DNA of 64,000 nucleotides from Isochrysis galbana (lineage: Eukaryota > Haptophyta > Isochrysidales > Isochrysidaceae). The notes below the pieces were generated by a model. It was not told where the DNA came from, ran no database searches, and saw nothing but the letters and a program-made list of their open reading frames with translations. The translations under genes and the position numbers were made by a program. Positions 28,685-39,727 of the stretch are shown here, piece by piece. Where the stretch lies: NCBI GenBank assembly GCA_018136815.1, contig CM030938.1:3546112-3610111 (forward strand), given 5' to 3'. The first letter of the stretch is position 1, and each line of letters opens with the position of its first letter.

Positions 28685-29840
28685 ATGGCTCGGCTCGTTG
28701 GTGCGCTCCTCGTCTTGCTGGTCGAGCAGGCAGCGGCTGGGATGCTCACACTGAGCGGGCCACAATCGATCGGTATGGTCGCCACCTCGCCCGCCGCCGC
28801 TGCCTCCAAGCTGCTCCCCGCCCAGCGCTACGTTGCAACGAATAGGTTCCGGGTGAGGGAGTCGCGCGAAGCAGCTTTTGAGAAGCGGTGGGCCGACCGA
28901 AAGAGCCGGCTCGGGCTCCTCGAGGGGTTTCGCTTCTTCTGCATGATGCGCCGTGTCGACAACTTCGACGGCACGCCGTACGAGGACGACATCAACTACA
29001 TCTCCTGCACCGTCTGGGAGAAGGTGCGCGGAAACGGTGTGCACTTGGCCAAAGCGTGAATGTGCAGTTTTTGGACCTGCGCCTGGGGGCGCGCTGCGAC
29101 TTTCTCAGCCGAAAAGTCCTCCCTATACCCTGCACAGGAAGAAAACTTTGACGCCTGGAAGACTGGTGACGCCTTCAAAGAGGCTCATGGGGGTGGTACT
29201 GTCGGGGGCATTGCATCAATGCTACTTGCGACGGCCATGAATACCAAGGGCAAGCCCAAAGCGGCGATGTGGGAGGCTATTCTTCCTGTCACGATGCCCC
29301 CATCCACTCCCACAAGCTCCGATTCGGGATGGCGGGAAGTCGTTGCCGACGGAGAGAACATGCTCGATGCCGAAGCGTTCATAGCCATGAACCGGTTTTC
29401 CGTCTTGGTGAATGCCTTTGTCACTCACACCACCCTAGCCGCCCAATGCACGATGCTCTTCAACAGTTGCCAGTCATCATGATAGTTTGATCCTCTTTTT
29501 TAATCCTTGCTTGCAGCCCGGGATGGAGGCGACCTTCGAATCCCGCTTCGCGTCTCGCGAATCGACTCTCTCCGAGTACGACGGATTCAAGGGATTCCTC
29601 CTGCTGCGACGTGATGGACCCGACCCAGATGGATTTACTCACTCAACCTGGTCCGCCTGGCGCGATCGCGCCGCGTTCGACGCGTGGCGCACATCCGAAA
29701 ACCGCTTCGGGAAGCTGAAGGACAAGGCACCTGAGGGAGAGAAGCCTGCTAGGGCTGGTCCGCCATCGATATACGCTCGTCCTCCGGTGCCAACCTTCTA
29801 TGACGGCATCTTGGTGCTCGAGTCTGAGAAAGGCGTATAA
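28685..29840 (+). CDS. Tandem antibiotic-biosynthesis-monooxygenase (ABM) fold protein
   Basis: Three exons in phase 0: 28685-29023, 29138-29407 and 29517-29840 (310 residues), with GT-AG introns. The first 19 residues are a signal peptide or first part of a bipartite leader (Ala-Arg-Leu-Val-Gly-Ala-Leu-Leu-Val). Two copies of the dimeric alpha/beta-barrel ABM half-unit follow. Copy 1 starts Ala-Thr-Asn-Arg-Phe-Arg-Val with Phe-Glu-Lys-Arg-Trp and Gly-Phe-Arg-Phe-Phe. Copy 2 starts Ala-Met-Asn-Arg-Phe-Ser-Val with Phe-Glu-Ser-Arg-Phe and Gly-Phe-Lys-Gly-Phe. Both copies continue to a (Phe/Ala)-x-Ala-Trp-(Lys/Arg)-Thr helix and a Glu-Ala-(His)-like end. Such folds occur in heme-degrading monooxygenases and quinol monooxygenases. 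The heme-ligand position cannot be assigned by eye. The substrate is unknown, and plastid or secretory location is inferred from the leader. Confidence 0.8.
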
Positions 29841-29977
29841 ACGAGTTAAGTCTGGGCATAGGCACGGTCTCCGATCTAATGCACCTTTCAGCTCGGTGGC
29901 GGCGGGATGGCTCTTTGCCCATTCATCTCGTAAAGCAATGCTGAATCTCAATCCTCAATACATACGCCATACCTACG

Positions 29978-29978
<1 letters not shown>

Positions 29979-30018
<40 letters not shown>

Positions 30019-30053
30019 CACACGCACGCACGCACGCGCACGCACGCACGCCG
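29979..30053. repeat. (CA)n microsatellite passing into CACG repeats
   Basis: About 40 bp of CA dinucleotides followed by repeated CACG and GCACGC tetramers. No function is assigned. Confidence 0.9.
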
Positions 30054-30530
30054 CGTAGGCATGGAGCTCTTGTAGGAGGATTGTATCGATCTTGGCTTTC
30101 CGCGCCTGCGTGAGTACCGAGCAGAGGGCTCCATTTCCATTTTTGGTGCCGTTGATGTTGAAAGACGCGAGCTGGTGACCGGTCCTTCACCTGGTCTGTC
30201 TTGGGTGCTGCTCGCGCTCGCTTCGGTGGCACGGCGTTGGTCGCGGCCCGATCGGCCGGCACGGCGGGGGTGACGGCAGGGGAGGAGGGGGGAGGGGAGC
30301 AATGCACAACGCACGCTCCATGCCCTAACTTTTTAAAGATAGTTGGGACACCCCGCCGTGCATGCCGTATCCTGCCGCGGCCCACGACCCGGGCCCTTAA
30401 GTAGCGCACGGGGGGAGTCGCCGCAAGGCAGGTTAGTGAGGGATAGGAGAGGAGCAAAGGTGTGGTAGTGGTAGCATAGTACGATGCAAGGCCACGCGAG
30501 CGAGGCGAGAATTTAAGGTTTTTGGGGGCC
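30054..30530. other. Intergenic between the ABM gene and LTR debris
   Basis: GC-rich, with several poorly supported open frames. The segment ends in a TTTTTGGGGGCC stretch immediately before the LTR start at 30531, which resembles a polypurine tract. Confidence 0.45.
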
Positions 30531-30984
30531 TGTCGCATTCATCCTAGATCCTAGATGATGCGATTTCCAGGCTCTTATTTCCAGGTCCTTCGCCGTGCGG
30601 CCACACGGTGAAGCTCAGGTACTTCTAGGTTGGTAGGGTTCGTCCCTAGCGATCTAGAATTCGAGTTCTCGTTTCGTTCCGTCTAGCCGGTTTGTCAGGT
30701 CTAGATTCCAGGTTTCCTCCTTTCGGGCAATCTCGACCCAAAGGAGCCAGGTCGCCTGTCGCTCGCTGCGCGCTTGTCTCAGGCTCTCGGGGTGCCTTGA
30801 GGGGGCTTATTTAGCTTCTTGCAAGGCTTGTTGTTTCTTGTTGGGTTCTGGTTCTCTCTTGGGACTTGCTAACTTTCGTTGTCGTCCAGGCCTGCTCTTT
30901 GTAGGTTCTGCTTGGCCTGGTTAGGGTTTCGTTGTCTTCTCGCGTTTGGCGTTCGCGTTGGCGTGCGGAAACTTGACGAATTGG
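30531..30984 (+). repeat. LTR type A, 5' end fragment, plus orientation
   Basis: Begins TGTCGCATTCATCC and matches the first 450 bp of the element 1 LTR in inverse orientation (17101 down to about 16680). Similarity stops at about 30984. The sequence that follows belongs to a type B gag start on the other strand. Confidence 0.75.
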
Positions 30985-31082
30985 AGTGGCCCACAAGGCC
31001 TGAGGGCAATGAGGAAGGGGCGAAGCCGGCGGCAGGCGCGGCGAGGGAGACCACTTCGGAGGTGCTGACGGGCTGAAGCCCG

Positions 31083-31821
31083 TCAGCAGAGGAAGGCGGG
31101 CAGGCGGGCTTGAGCGAGGGCGAGGACGGCGGCGAGAACGACATGGAACGAGCGGCGAGAGGCGAGGGCGAGTGAGAGGAGGGCTGTGAAGGCAGGGGCT
31201 GGCGAGGCGAGGCGAGTTTGTTGGGTACGAGTGTTACGAGAGCGAGAGCGACGAGAGCGAGAGCGACGACGGATGACGACTGACGACAGGACGACGGACA
31301 ACGACACCCAGGAAAACACCCCGACTCTCGCCCCACGACTTTCTCACATAACTCGACTGAAATCAAACCCAACCACTCCGATCAGACAACAACGGACGAC
31401 GATCAAAGGGCGATCTGTCGGCGATCTTGTCTGGAACGGGAATCGCACCATAACGGAAACGAGGGGCAATCCTGCCGCGCAGGATTCCAAGAGACCTACC
31501 GAATAAGACGAAAGGAGTGCGATATGCCTCAGGGAGAGATACGAAGAGGTCGTAAATTAAACCTGATTGCCCCCAGAAGCAGATAAAGAACCGCTGTAGA
31601 GATAGCAAATTAAACCTATTTGCGAGGCGCCTGGGAGGAAGAAAGGTGGGGAAACTTCCCTTCTCTTTCGAGAGAAAGAGAGAGGGCGCTCCACAACCCA
31701 CGATCCCATGCATCCAAGCGAAGCTTTTGACCGAGAACGAGAACGAGAGAATTATAACGATAAATACCGAACGACGAAGAGAAGAGCGAAGCCTAACGAG
31801 TGTCGATTCGCGAATGCGACA
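31083..31821 (-). mobile_element. LTR type B-like plus leader and gag start
   Basis: On the minus strand it starts TGTCGCATTCGCG at 31821, preceded by GGGGGG, and runs through CGATTCCCGTTCCAG, GATCGCCGACAGATCGCC and GGTTTGATTTCAGTCGA blocks to a C/T-rich leader. It leads into an ATG at about 31143 (Met-Ser-Phe-Ser-Pro-Pro-Ser-Ser), like the gag start of the second element. Since it lies directly downstream of the second element's pol and leads into a new gag start, it could serve both as that element's 3' LTR and as the 5' LTR of a truncated neighbour. A partial copy lies at 52515-52665. Confidence 0.55.
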
Positions 31822-32823
31822 CCCCCCTGCTAGGATCGAGCGTCCCGCGAGGGAAAGAAGAGGACCTAACGGATAGCGGAGAGCTCCGAACAAGCCACGA
31901 GAAAGGCAGAAGAGCAATCCTGAACGAGACCGAATGAGCGAAGAGCGAAGAGCGAATAAATCCGAAGAGCGAATGAAACAATAAATCCGAAGAGCGAATG
32001 AAACAATAAATCCGAATGGATGGAGAGCCGCGCACCCAATGCCGAACCAAGACGGAAGACGTGATGAGCGACCTAACAATCGAGGACCGATGAGAACGCG
32101 GAACCACAAGAATCGAGAATCGAGAGCGAGAAACGAAGAACGCGGGACGACGAGAATCGAGAATCGCGAACGAGAAACGAAGAACGCGGAACGACGAGAA
32201 TCGCGAATCGAGGGCGAGAAACGAAGAACGATAAGGACGCGGAACGACGAGAATCGAGAGTCGAGAATCGAAGAACGAACGACGAACGACGAACGACGAA
32301 CTATAAGAATAGTGCGCGACGATCGAAGAGACAGGGAGTACCACACCCGTCCGGACGATAAGGTGTAGAATCGGCGGCCGGCGCGGCAGACCGCAGGACT
32401 CAACGCTGCAACCCATCCCCTTCTCTCTTTTACGAGAGTTTTACCTGGATGTTTGGGCGGTGTGGCGGCACCCAAGTTACAACGCGGCGTCCCCTGTGCT
32501 CCAAGAGATCAAAAGTCGAGCGACCAACGGCGAAAGGCGGCGAGATATCACGACGGGCTCGGCACGTCACGCGCGAGCTAAACGACGAGGTACGGGGGTC
32601 TCCGACAGAGCGCAGCGAAAGGGGAGGGAGATCCATCCTCCGTGGTCGAAAGGGGGGCGAGCCATACCTCACTTCCCGCGGGGGGAACTATTCGGCGGCC
32701 GCGGGGGGAAAATTCGGCGACCGCGGGGGGAACAGGAAAAGAATTCCCGTACGTTCCCGTACCGCGATCAAACGTAAACGACGGCGTTGAGAGATATCTG
32801 AAGGGGCGTGACAGTCGCGACTG
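31822..32823 (-). repeat. 3' untranslated part of gypsy element 2 with minisatellite
   Basis: Between the pol stop and the LTR. At about 32085-32300 a unit of roughly 45 bp built from ACGACGAGAATCGAG and GAACGAGAAACGAAGAACGC is repeated about four times. At 31930-32030 a shorter AATAAATCCGAAGAGCGAAT unit is repeated about three times. No gene is seen. Confidence 0.6.
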
Positions 32824-35800
32824 TCAGAAGAACGCAGAGGGTGTATCGAGGAGAGAGACGAGGGTGCGATCCGATGGCGACAGGCGTGCGAGAGCCTCGG
32901 AGCGACAGCGAACGAAGGTAGGCGAGGCAAGGGCATCGTGCGCAAATGCGTGGGAGCCAAACCACGGGGAACCGCGCGACGATCCCGACGAGTACCACCA
33001 CTGCCCGAGGACGAAGACCGCGTGCTGCGGCCGCATCATTGGACCTGCAGGGTTGGCAACAGACGGGCGGGCTGAGACGGGCAAATGGGAGACATGAGCA
33101 ATGGGGCCACTGTGCGAGGACGGTGCGAGACGAGGCGAGCGGCGCGGGGCCTGATGATCCGAGCCGGTGGTCTCGGATCCCACGGGAGCTTCGATCGCGT
33201 GCGACGTCGGTGGAGTTGAGACGGTCTGAGATTGTGATTCTGCAGCCCGCTTTCTCATCTGAGGCTTACGAAGAGGCGGGAAGGGGTGAGCATCATCATA
33301 GGCAGTGACGAGCGACTCGCAGCGGCGAAGCAATTCGGCTAGCGGCTCCCATGTGGCCGCAGCTTTCGCGTAACCACGCCACTTGACGAGATACTGCCTG
33401 GAATCACCTCGACCCTTGCGGTCAAGGAGTGAATCCACCAGATACTCATCTCTTTGGACGGGGTCTTCATCTGTGAGGGTATAGTAGGGACGGAGGTTAG
33501 TCACATGCACCTCCTCGGAGAGGAGGCGATTTTCTTGGTCGCGTAGTCGGTAGCGGCCAGCGCCAAGCGCCTCAGCAATGCGGTATGGTCCGCTGTAGTG
33601 GTAGAGGAGCTTGTTGCGGTGTCCTTGAATCTTGCGAACCACCCTGTCACCTGGAGCGAATTGAATGGGGGGAGAGTGAGTGCGTAGCGTGTCGGCTAGT
33701 GCGTCGGCTTGAGATTCTAAAGTTGCATCATAAGCTGCGGCCCACGCCGCCTTTAAACGACAATGCATTTTCCAAGCGTACGAGCGAATTTCCTGAGGTA
33801 ACTCGGGAGGTGGACCAGTGTCAGGTGGATCAGAAAGCTGTGCAGGCAGGCGAAGCTCACGGCCATAGAGCAAGGCAGCAGGCGACATGCGGGTGATGCG
33901 ATTGGCTGAAGCGCGCATGCTCATTAGAAAGAACGGAAGATGATCGACCCAATGACCGCCGCCTTCATCGGTAGCGCGAGCCATGTTGATCAAGGTCTGT
34001 TGCGCTCGTTCCACCAGGCCCACACTCTCGTGATGATGAGGTGTGCTAGGCCGCAAGTCGGTGCCGGTGCGCTCGAGGATGACCGAGGTGAGTTGGCTAG
34101 CGAGGTTGCTGCCGGAGTCCGAGCGAAGTTGCCTTGGTACTCCGTGCCGAGAAACGACGTACGACATGAAGGCGTGAAGAGCGTCGGCACTCGAGGGGTC
34201 GCCGTTGTGAGGGGCCGCCTCGATCCAACGAGTGAGCGAGTCCACGAAAACGAGGAGCTTGTCGAAGCCTCGAGAGCCCTTGATGAAGTCGTGCGTGGGA
34301 GCCATCGAGACGACGTCGCAGAAGACGATGTCGAACGGATAGGCGCCGACCTGCGGTCCCTTCGGATCTGCGAGGTGACGGAAGGGAGGCTTAGCTAAGG
34401 TGCACTCGTGACATTGGCGAACGTGCTCACAGACGTCTGCGTTCATCCCAGGCCAAAAATATCGGTCTCGTAGAAGGCGCGCCATTCGGTTGTCGCCGAG
34501 GTGGCACAGGTGGTCGTGAAAGGCTTCGAGGTAGGCACGGCGCATCGTCTTCGGCACGTAGAGGCAAAGCTTCTCGCCATCCCTCGTTGGCACTCGTCGG
34601 TAGAGTAGTCCAGATCGCAACAGGCATCGCGAAGATTCGCGGCTGAGCCAGCGCAAGCGGCGGTGATCGAGGTCGGGGTTGTGAGGAGACGAGGAGAGAA
34701 AGCGGATGAGGTCGTGGCAGTCGGGGTCCTCGGCTTGTGCCTCTTTGAGCGCCTCGGCGTTGGGTGTACCGACGTCGAGGTAGGAGAGGTTGATAGAATC
34801 CCTGGTCGTAGAGGACAACCTGGACGACCGTTCGTCGGCTTGCAGACTGGATGCCGTTGTGGTACGAGAACGAGAGGCGGCGACGGCTGGCGGCTGACCA
34901 TCCAATGCCGTGGTGGAGCGAGAGTTAGGGACGACGGCGGCTAGCAGCTGCCCACCCCCCTGCTTAGGAGCGGACGTCTCCGACGTCTCGTCGTCTGCCG
35001 CCACCAAGCGCGACACACCATCCGCGTCTTTGTGATTAGCACCAGGTTTGTGTTCGACGGTAAAGCGATACTCCGACAACTTGAGCGCCCATCGCATCAG
35101 GCGCGACGCCGGCCCACCCTGGACGGTGTCCTTCATGGTGTGCAACCAACGGAGAGCTTGGTGATCGATGACGAGGCGGAAGTGCCGGCCCCAAAGGTAC
35201 GGTCGCCAAGTGCGAATGCTTTCCAGGGCAGCAAGAAGCTCCACTTCGGTGGTGGTCCAATGACGCTCCGCGGCGGTGAGGCGGCGACCGTAATACGCGA
35301 CGACATGCTCGTGCCCGTGGTCGTCAATTTGCGACAGGACTCCGCCGATACCCAGAGTACTGGCCGCGTCCGTCTTGACGATGAACTCCTTGTCGTGACG
35401 AGGCGCAGCCAACACTGGAGCAGACGTGATGAGATCGATGAGGCAGCGGATCGCGGTCTGGCACTCAGGTGACTGAGAGACGGTGGCCACATCGACACCC
35501 GTACGCGTGAGGTCGGTGAGAGGGGCCGCGACGTGCGCGAAGCCCTTGATGAACCGACGGTAGTACGAGCAAAGACCGAGAAACGAGCGGACTTTTTCGA
35601 GCGAGTTGATGTGACGCGGATCGATCGAGCGTACCGCCTCGACTTTCTTGGGGTCCATCTCGAGACCACGACGAGAAACGACGTGCCCGAGGTACTCGCC
35701 CTTGATAGCGAACAAGATGCACTTGGAGGCCTTACATGAGAGACCGGCCCATCGGAGCCGTTCGAGGACGAGGTCGAGACGATGGAGCATCTGCTCGAAG

Positions 35801-37569
35801 GAGGCGTCGATGCGTTCCTCAAGAGTGCTGCCTGTACCTGTCGACCAAATCCCGATGTCGTCCAGGTACGGCATGCAAATCTCCCACGCGAGGCCCTGGA
35901 GCACCGCGTCCATGAGACGACACATGTAGGACGGGCCGGACTGGACGCCGAACGGGAGGTAGTTGAACTCGTACTTCTGGCGGTGGGTACAGAACGCCGT
36001 GATGGGTTTGTCCTCCTCCTTGATAGGCAGACACCAGAAACCGGAGGCGAGATCGAGCAAGCAGAGAAACAAAGAATCTCGAGAGCCTTGGCCTCGAGAT
36101 AAACGATCGATCGCTTCGACGGTGAGCGGTAGAGGGCTGTCCGAGATACGAAGCTTCGAGTTCGTGTCCCGATAGTCGACGCAGAAGCGAACGGATCCAT
36201 CTTTCTTACCGACGAGAACAACCCGCGAAGCCCATGGCGAATTGGACTTACGAATGATGCCCGCCGCCTCCATCTCAGCGACGTGCTTGTCGACGATGGC
36301 GCGGCCCTCGTCACCCATCTTGGACGGAGCGTGTCGGTGGGCTGTAGCGCCGGGGAGGAGAGGCAGCTCGACCTCCATCACGTGCGTGTGCCGAGGGTTC
36401 CTCGGGTCGAGGGCGAACGCGTCGATATGCCGTGCCAGCAGGCAGCGTACGCGCTGCTTCTGGGACGGCGACAATTGCTTGTCGGGGTCAATGGTGATAG
36501 CGTCGAGGAGCGCGCGCTGTGCCTCGGTGAGCGAGGACTCGGGGTCGTCTCCATCACCGGCGGCTGTCGACCGTGCCTCGTGCAACTTGTACTCGATGTG
36601 AGCTGACGCCACCGGCGAGTACGCAGGAAGAGTTACAGGTCGTGGCGCCAAGTTCCAAACGGTGATCAACACCTCTCCATCCGGAGTTGGAGTTTCGACG
36701 CTAGTGGCGACCATTGGAGGAGAATCGAGGCCATCACGAGGCGGTAGACGGTCGACGAGGATGGCGGAGTCGGGGTAGTTCTCGATGACCTCTAGAGGTA
36801 GGCGAACAGAGAACGTCACGGATGGACATACTGCGTAGCTTCGACGCCGCCCAATAGCATTTTCGCGTAATGGTGCATCTTGGGATTCTCTACCGCCAGG
36901 AAAGGGGCTCGTGCGTTGAGGCGACGGCGAAATCGGGCAGCTGCGGCAGCGGTGTCGGTTAGGCGTTCCGGAGTGGTATGGATCCATCGAAGGCCTGCAT
37001 TCGACAGATAAGTGCACGGAGGGTGGGCGATAACGAGGTCCCATCCCAAGTCCTGGATGAGATCCGCGTCCCCCTCGAAGTGAGGAATGTAATCCACCTC
37101 CGACTGGAAGAGGTCGCAAGTGGCGGCGTCCGCACCGGCGAGGAAGAACATCGAGGAGACGACTCCACTCGTCTCGCCGATGACGAGCACTCGAGGTGGC
37201 GCGATGCCCCTCTCGCCAGCCGCCTCGACGTCGTGGCGGATCTCGAGAAGGGTGGCGCACAGCCTCGGCGTGCGAGTGGGCGAAGGGTTCGGCGTCGGTG
37301 GGAAGCAGAGCGGGTAGCGGGCCCGACTCTGTGGATTTGGGGCTCTGGAGCTCCTGTGGCGGGTCCGGCGCGGGACGCGACGACTCGGATTCTTCACCTG
37401 ACGGATTGGAGGTTATGGATGGAACAGGAGGGACCGAACGGGACGGAAGGTAGGCGGCGGCAGGCACGGCATTTTGACCATTGACGGGCGGGACGGGCAG
37501 ACCATCTTCCATGGTTGGAAGATGGATGGCGGGCAGTGGCGAGGGCGAGCGCGAAGACGGAGCGGACAT
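32824..37569 (-). pseudogene. pol: Ty3/gypsy element 2 pol, defective (internal deletion and out-of-frame segment)
   Basis: The minus-strand frame from the ATG at 37569 (Met-Ser-Ala-Pro-Ser) to 32824 is open for 1581 codons. The N-terminal quarter is Ser/Pro-rich. From about 37290 to 36830 the frame is meaningless because the methyltransferase-like segment lies in another frame. It becomes meaningful again at about 36815, within sequence equivalent to the region after the protease in element 1. The retropepsin Asp-Thr-Gly region and the C-terminal half of the methyltransferase-like domain are therefore deleted. Reverse transcriptase (Tyr-Leu-Asp-Asp near 35855), RNase H (Lys-Thr-Asp-Ala near 35375), integrase zinc module (near 34510), integrase core and chromodomain (Tyr-Leu-Val-Lys-Trp-Arg-Gly-Tyr near 33380) remain in frame and clearly homologous to element 1. 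Without protease it should not be autonomous. Confidence 0.85.
36830..37330 (-). pseudogene. Truncated methyltransferase-like domain of gypsy element 2
   Basis: In a different minus-strand frame from the surrounding pol, this segment carries the same block order as element 1: Pro-Pro-Arg-Val-Leu-Val-Ile-Gly-Glu, Thr-Cys-Asp-Leu, Asp-Leu-Val-Ile-Ala-His-Pro-Pro-Cys-Thr-Tyr-Leu (near 37015) and Ala-Val-Glu-Asn-Pro (near 36890). It then breaks off at Gln-Tyr-Val-His-Pro, where element 1 has Val-Gln-Pro-Trp. A frameshift near 37290 and a deletion at about 36820 separate it from the rest. Confidence 0.75.
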
Positions 37570-38229
37570 AGCGGATAGCGAGGGTGAGTGGGTGAGTGAG
37601 TGGATTTGGTTGGTGTTGTAAGATTGCTGGTTACGACTGAGCGAGAGCGAGAGCGAGAACGAGGGAGCGAGGAGCGACTGGGACGAGGAACGAGGGCGAC
37701 AGAGGCCGACAGGGTACCAATCCGATGAGTCCGACAACAATCCGAGACACACACACTTGACTTTCACCCAACATTCCTCCACACTAACGTATCTTTCTCC
37801 ACTTGGGCGGGGAAAACACAGAAGGAAGGAAACAAGGAAGAGAAAGCCGACAAGAGAGCGATGATGCGACGGAAGAGCCGACGGCGAACGGCGGTTACCG
37901 CGAACGAGTAGATAGAAAGTAAGGAGGGAATCTACGAGCGTAAACCGGAAGGGGAGAGAGGGTAGGCTTCGCGCGGGGGAAAGGTCCGCAACGACGAACA
38001 CCTACGACGAGAGCGAGAACGAGCGTGGGGGAACGACAGCAAGGAGGGACCAAAGGCAGAGTAGCAAGGCCCAAGGTGCAAAGGAGCGAAACAGGAGCGA
38101 GACAGGCCACAAAGGGGCGCAACGGCAAGGAGCGAGGGGCGAGTTACGAGTGAAGAGTTCTACAAGTTACGAGTAAAACTCCGCGGCAACAAGAACGCCT
38201 AAGGTCGGAAGTCGATCGCGGATGCGACA
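37570..38229 (-). mobile_element. 5' LTR type B and leader of gypsy element 2
   Basis: On the minus strand it starts TGTCGCATCCGCGATCGAC at 38229 and is similar along its length to the remnant at 10690-11780. It ends in a C/T-rich leader (37600-37700) with CTCGCTCTCGCTCTCGC before the ATG at 37569. The exact 3' LTR boundary and primer-binding site were not resolved. Confidence 0.6.
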
Positions 38230-38499
38230 GAGCTGATATACTGATGTTAGTGCCTAGGCTGCAGTTCAAAAATAAAACTGAAAACAAAACTCCGGAGCGG
38301 GAACGAGCCCCCGCGAACAAGCGCAGAGGCGCGCCCGCCCGCTCCCCCCCCCCCATCTCTCCCACTAGCTGCCCACCCCCCACCACCTTGGCCTCTTGGC
38401 CTCTTCACATGCACCTGCACCTGCCAACTCCTGCTCTCTGTTTGTTTGCGCTGCCCTCCCCATTGCGCGCGCGCCACGCGCTGCACGCTGAACACCCCC

Positions 38500-38637
38500 C
38501 AGTAAGTATAAGTATAATAATAGCGATACTAGAAGTTGTAATAGGGGTGTAAGCTGATGTTAGTACTGATGTAAGTACTGATGTAAGTGTAAGCTCAAAA
38601 CCACCGTAAGCTTACGGACTAACAGCCCAACTATTAG
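38500..38637. repeat. TGATGTAAGT / GTAAGC word island
   Basis: ACTGATGTAAGT, AGCTGATGTTAGT and GTAAGCTTACGG words recur in direct and inverted form over about 100 bp. There is a C-run at 38345-38353 upstream. Confidence 0.5.
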
Positions 38638-39009
38638 GGGTTTGGGTGAATGATTCTGGTGTGTTCGTGGGTCGGTGTATCCTGTTGTTCTCAGGTTCGT
38701 TGTCCGTCGTTGTTCGCTGCGTCGCTGCACTCTAGCAGCCTAGGCTCCCTCCCTGAGGGAAGAGTTCTTTGTAGGTCTAACAATCTCTTACAACCCAACA
38801 CACTAGGGCCGCTAGGAGCGCCTCGCCGCCCCACAGCCCTTCGTTCGCCGTTCGTCCTCCGTCCAGACACCCAAATGGGGTTGCCCGACCCAGTCCAGAA
38901 TTTCATTCACCCGACTCCCGGCGGGGAGGAGGGCCAAAGCGCCGCGCTAGCCGCCGGTGCCGCTCGCGACGGAGTGGCTCAGAGCCCTCCGGCTCCGCTC
39001 GACTCAACA
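38638..39009 (+). repeat. LTR type A, last 370 bp, plus orientation
   Basis: Matches 26370-26746 and 43640-44010. Begins near GGTGAATGATTCTGGTGTG and ends CTCGACTCAACA at 39009, one base different from the usual terminus. Confidence 0.75.
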
Positions 39010-39125
39010 GGGCCTTTGCACCTGCTGTATCTGGGAGCTGGGCAGCCTCCAGATAGAGCAGATATGGCTGCATTTGGCACGTTCTCCAGATACGGTATAC
39101 CGCTGTATCTCCCATCTAGGCCAGG
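39010..39125. repeat. CTGTATCT / AGATA word island
   Basis: GCTGTATCT, CCAGATA and GATACGGTATACCG words recur in both orientations. The island ends in GTATCTCCCATCTAGG, which resembles the end of the 1783-1885 patch. Confidence 0.5.
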
Positions 39126-39519
39126 AGCTCATCGTGGGTGTAAACGAGAGCTCTCGCCAAGCCGCATCTGGCAGCGCGTGGCGCGAGCCTCCATCATCTT
39201 CCTCCGGGGGCGCGCAGAGAGGGCTGGTTGTTTTTGGTGCGTTGAGCGTTGAGCCCCTGTGGCCACCTTCAAGAGGACAAAATACCAAGGGGGAGAATTC
39301 TAGCAATTGGCTAGCGAGTAGGTAGGGAGAAGATACTCGTACTCGTTCGAACATTTCAATACTCTGAAGTAGTCTAGAGTACGCGAATAGTAGCGAGAGA
39401 AGCGCAGTAAGACGGGAGAAAAGAAAACCGATGCGCGCGCGTCGGACGGGTCGGCGCGAGAGCTCTGCGGCGCGCTGCTGCTGCCTCTCTCCCCTGCGCC
39501 TGCCAGCAGCCCCTCCCCG

Positions 39520-39520
<1 letters not shown>

Positions 39521-39612
<92 letters not shown>

Positions 39613-39711
39613 CCTCCCTCCCTCCCTCCCCCCCCCCCCCCCCTCCCCCTCCCCCCCTCTCTCTCTCTCTCTCTCCCCCCCCCCCCCCCAGCTCTCTCTA
39701 CCGCTGTGCGG
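39521..39711 (+). promoter_or_regulatory. (CT)n and C-run leader of the COP9 subunit 1 gene
   Basis: About 190 bases of almost pure C/T: some 80 bp of CT dinucleotides, CCCT repeats, and two C-runs, ending CCCCAG|CTCTCTC just before the start codon. It could be a promoter/initiator tract, or the polypyrimidine tract of a 5'UTR intron with its AG acceptor. The CTAGAGTACGCG at about 39372 may be a degenerate TAGAGTAGAG motif. Confidence 0.5.
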
Positions 39712-39727
39712 GTGCAGCACACTCCCG

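Noticed and set aside
29948-30538. A minus-strand gene over the CA microsatellite
   Set aside because: The frame is a translation of simple repeats and low-complexity sequence.
37570-38001. Counting the frame upstream of the Met-Ser-Ala-Pro-Ser start of gypsy element 2 as protein
   Set aside because: It runs through LTR and leader sequence. The same start motif is seen in two other gag fragments.
39431-39727. Starting CSN1 at the first codon of the long open frame
   Set aside because: The upstream codons translate the CT dinucleotide tract into Ser-Leu repeats, and CSN1-like sequence starts only at 39728.
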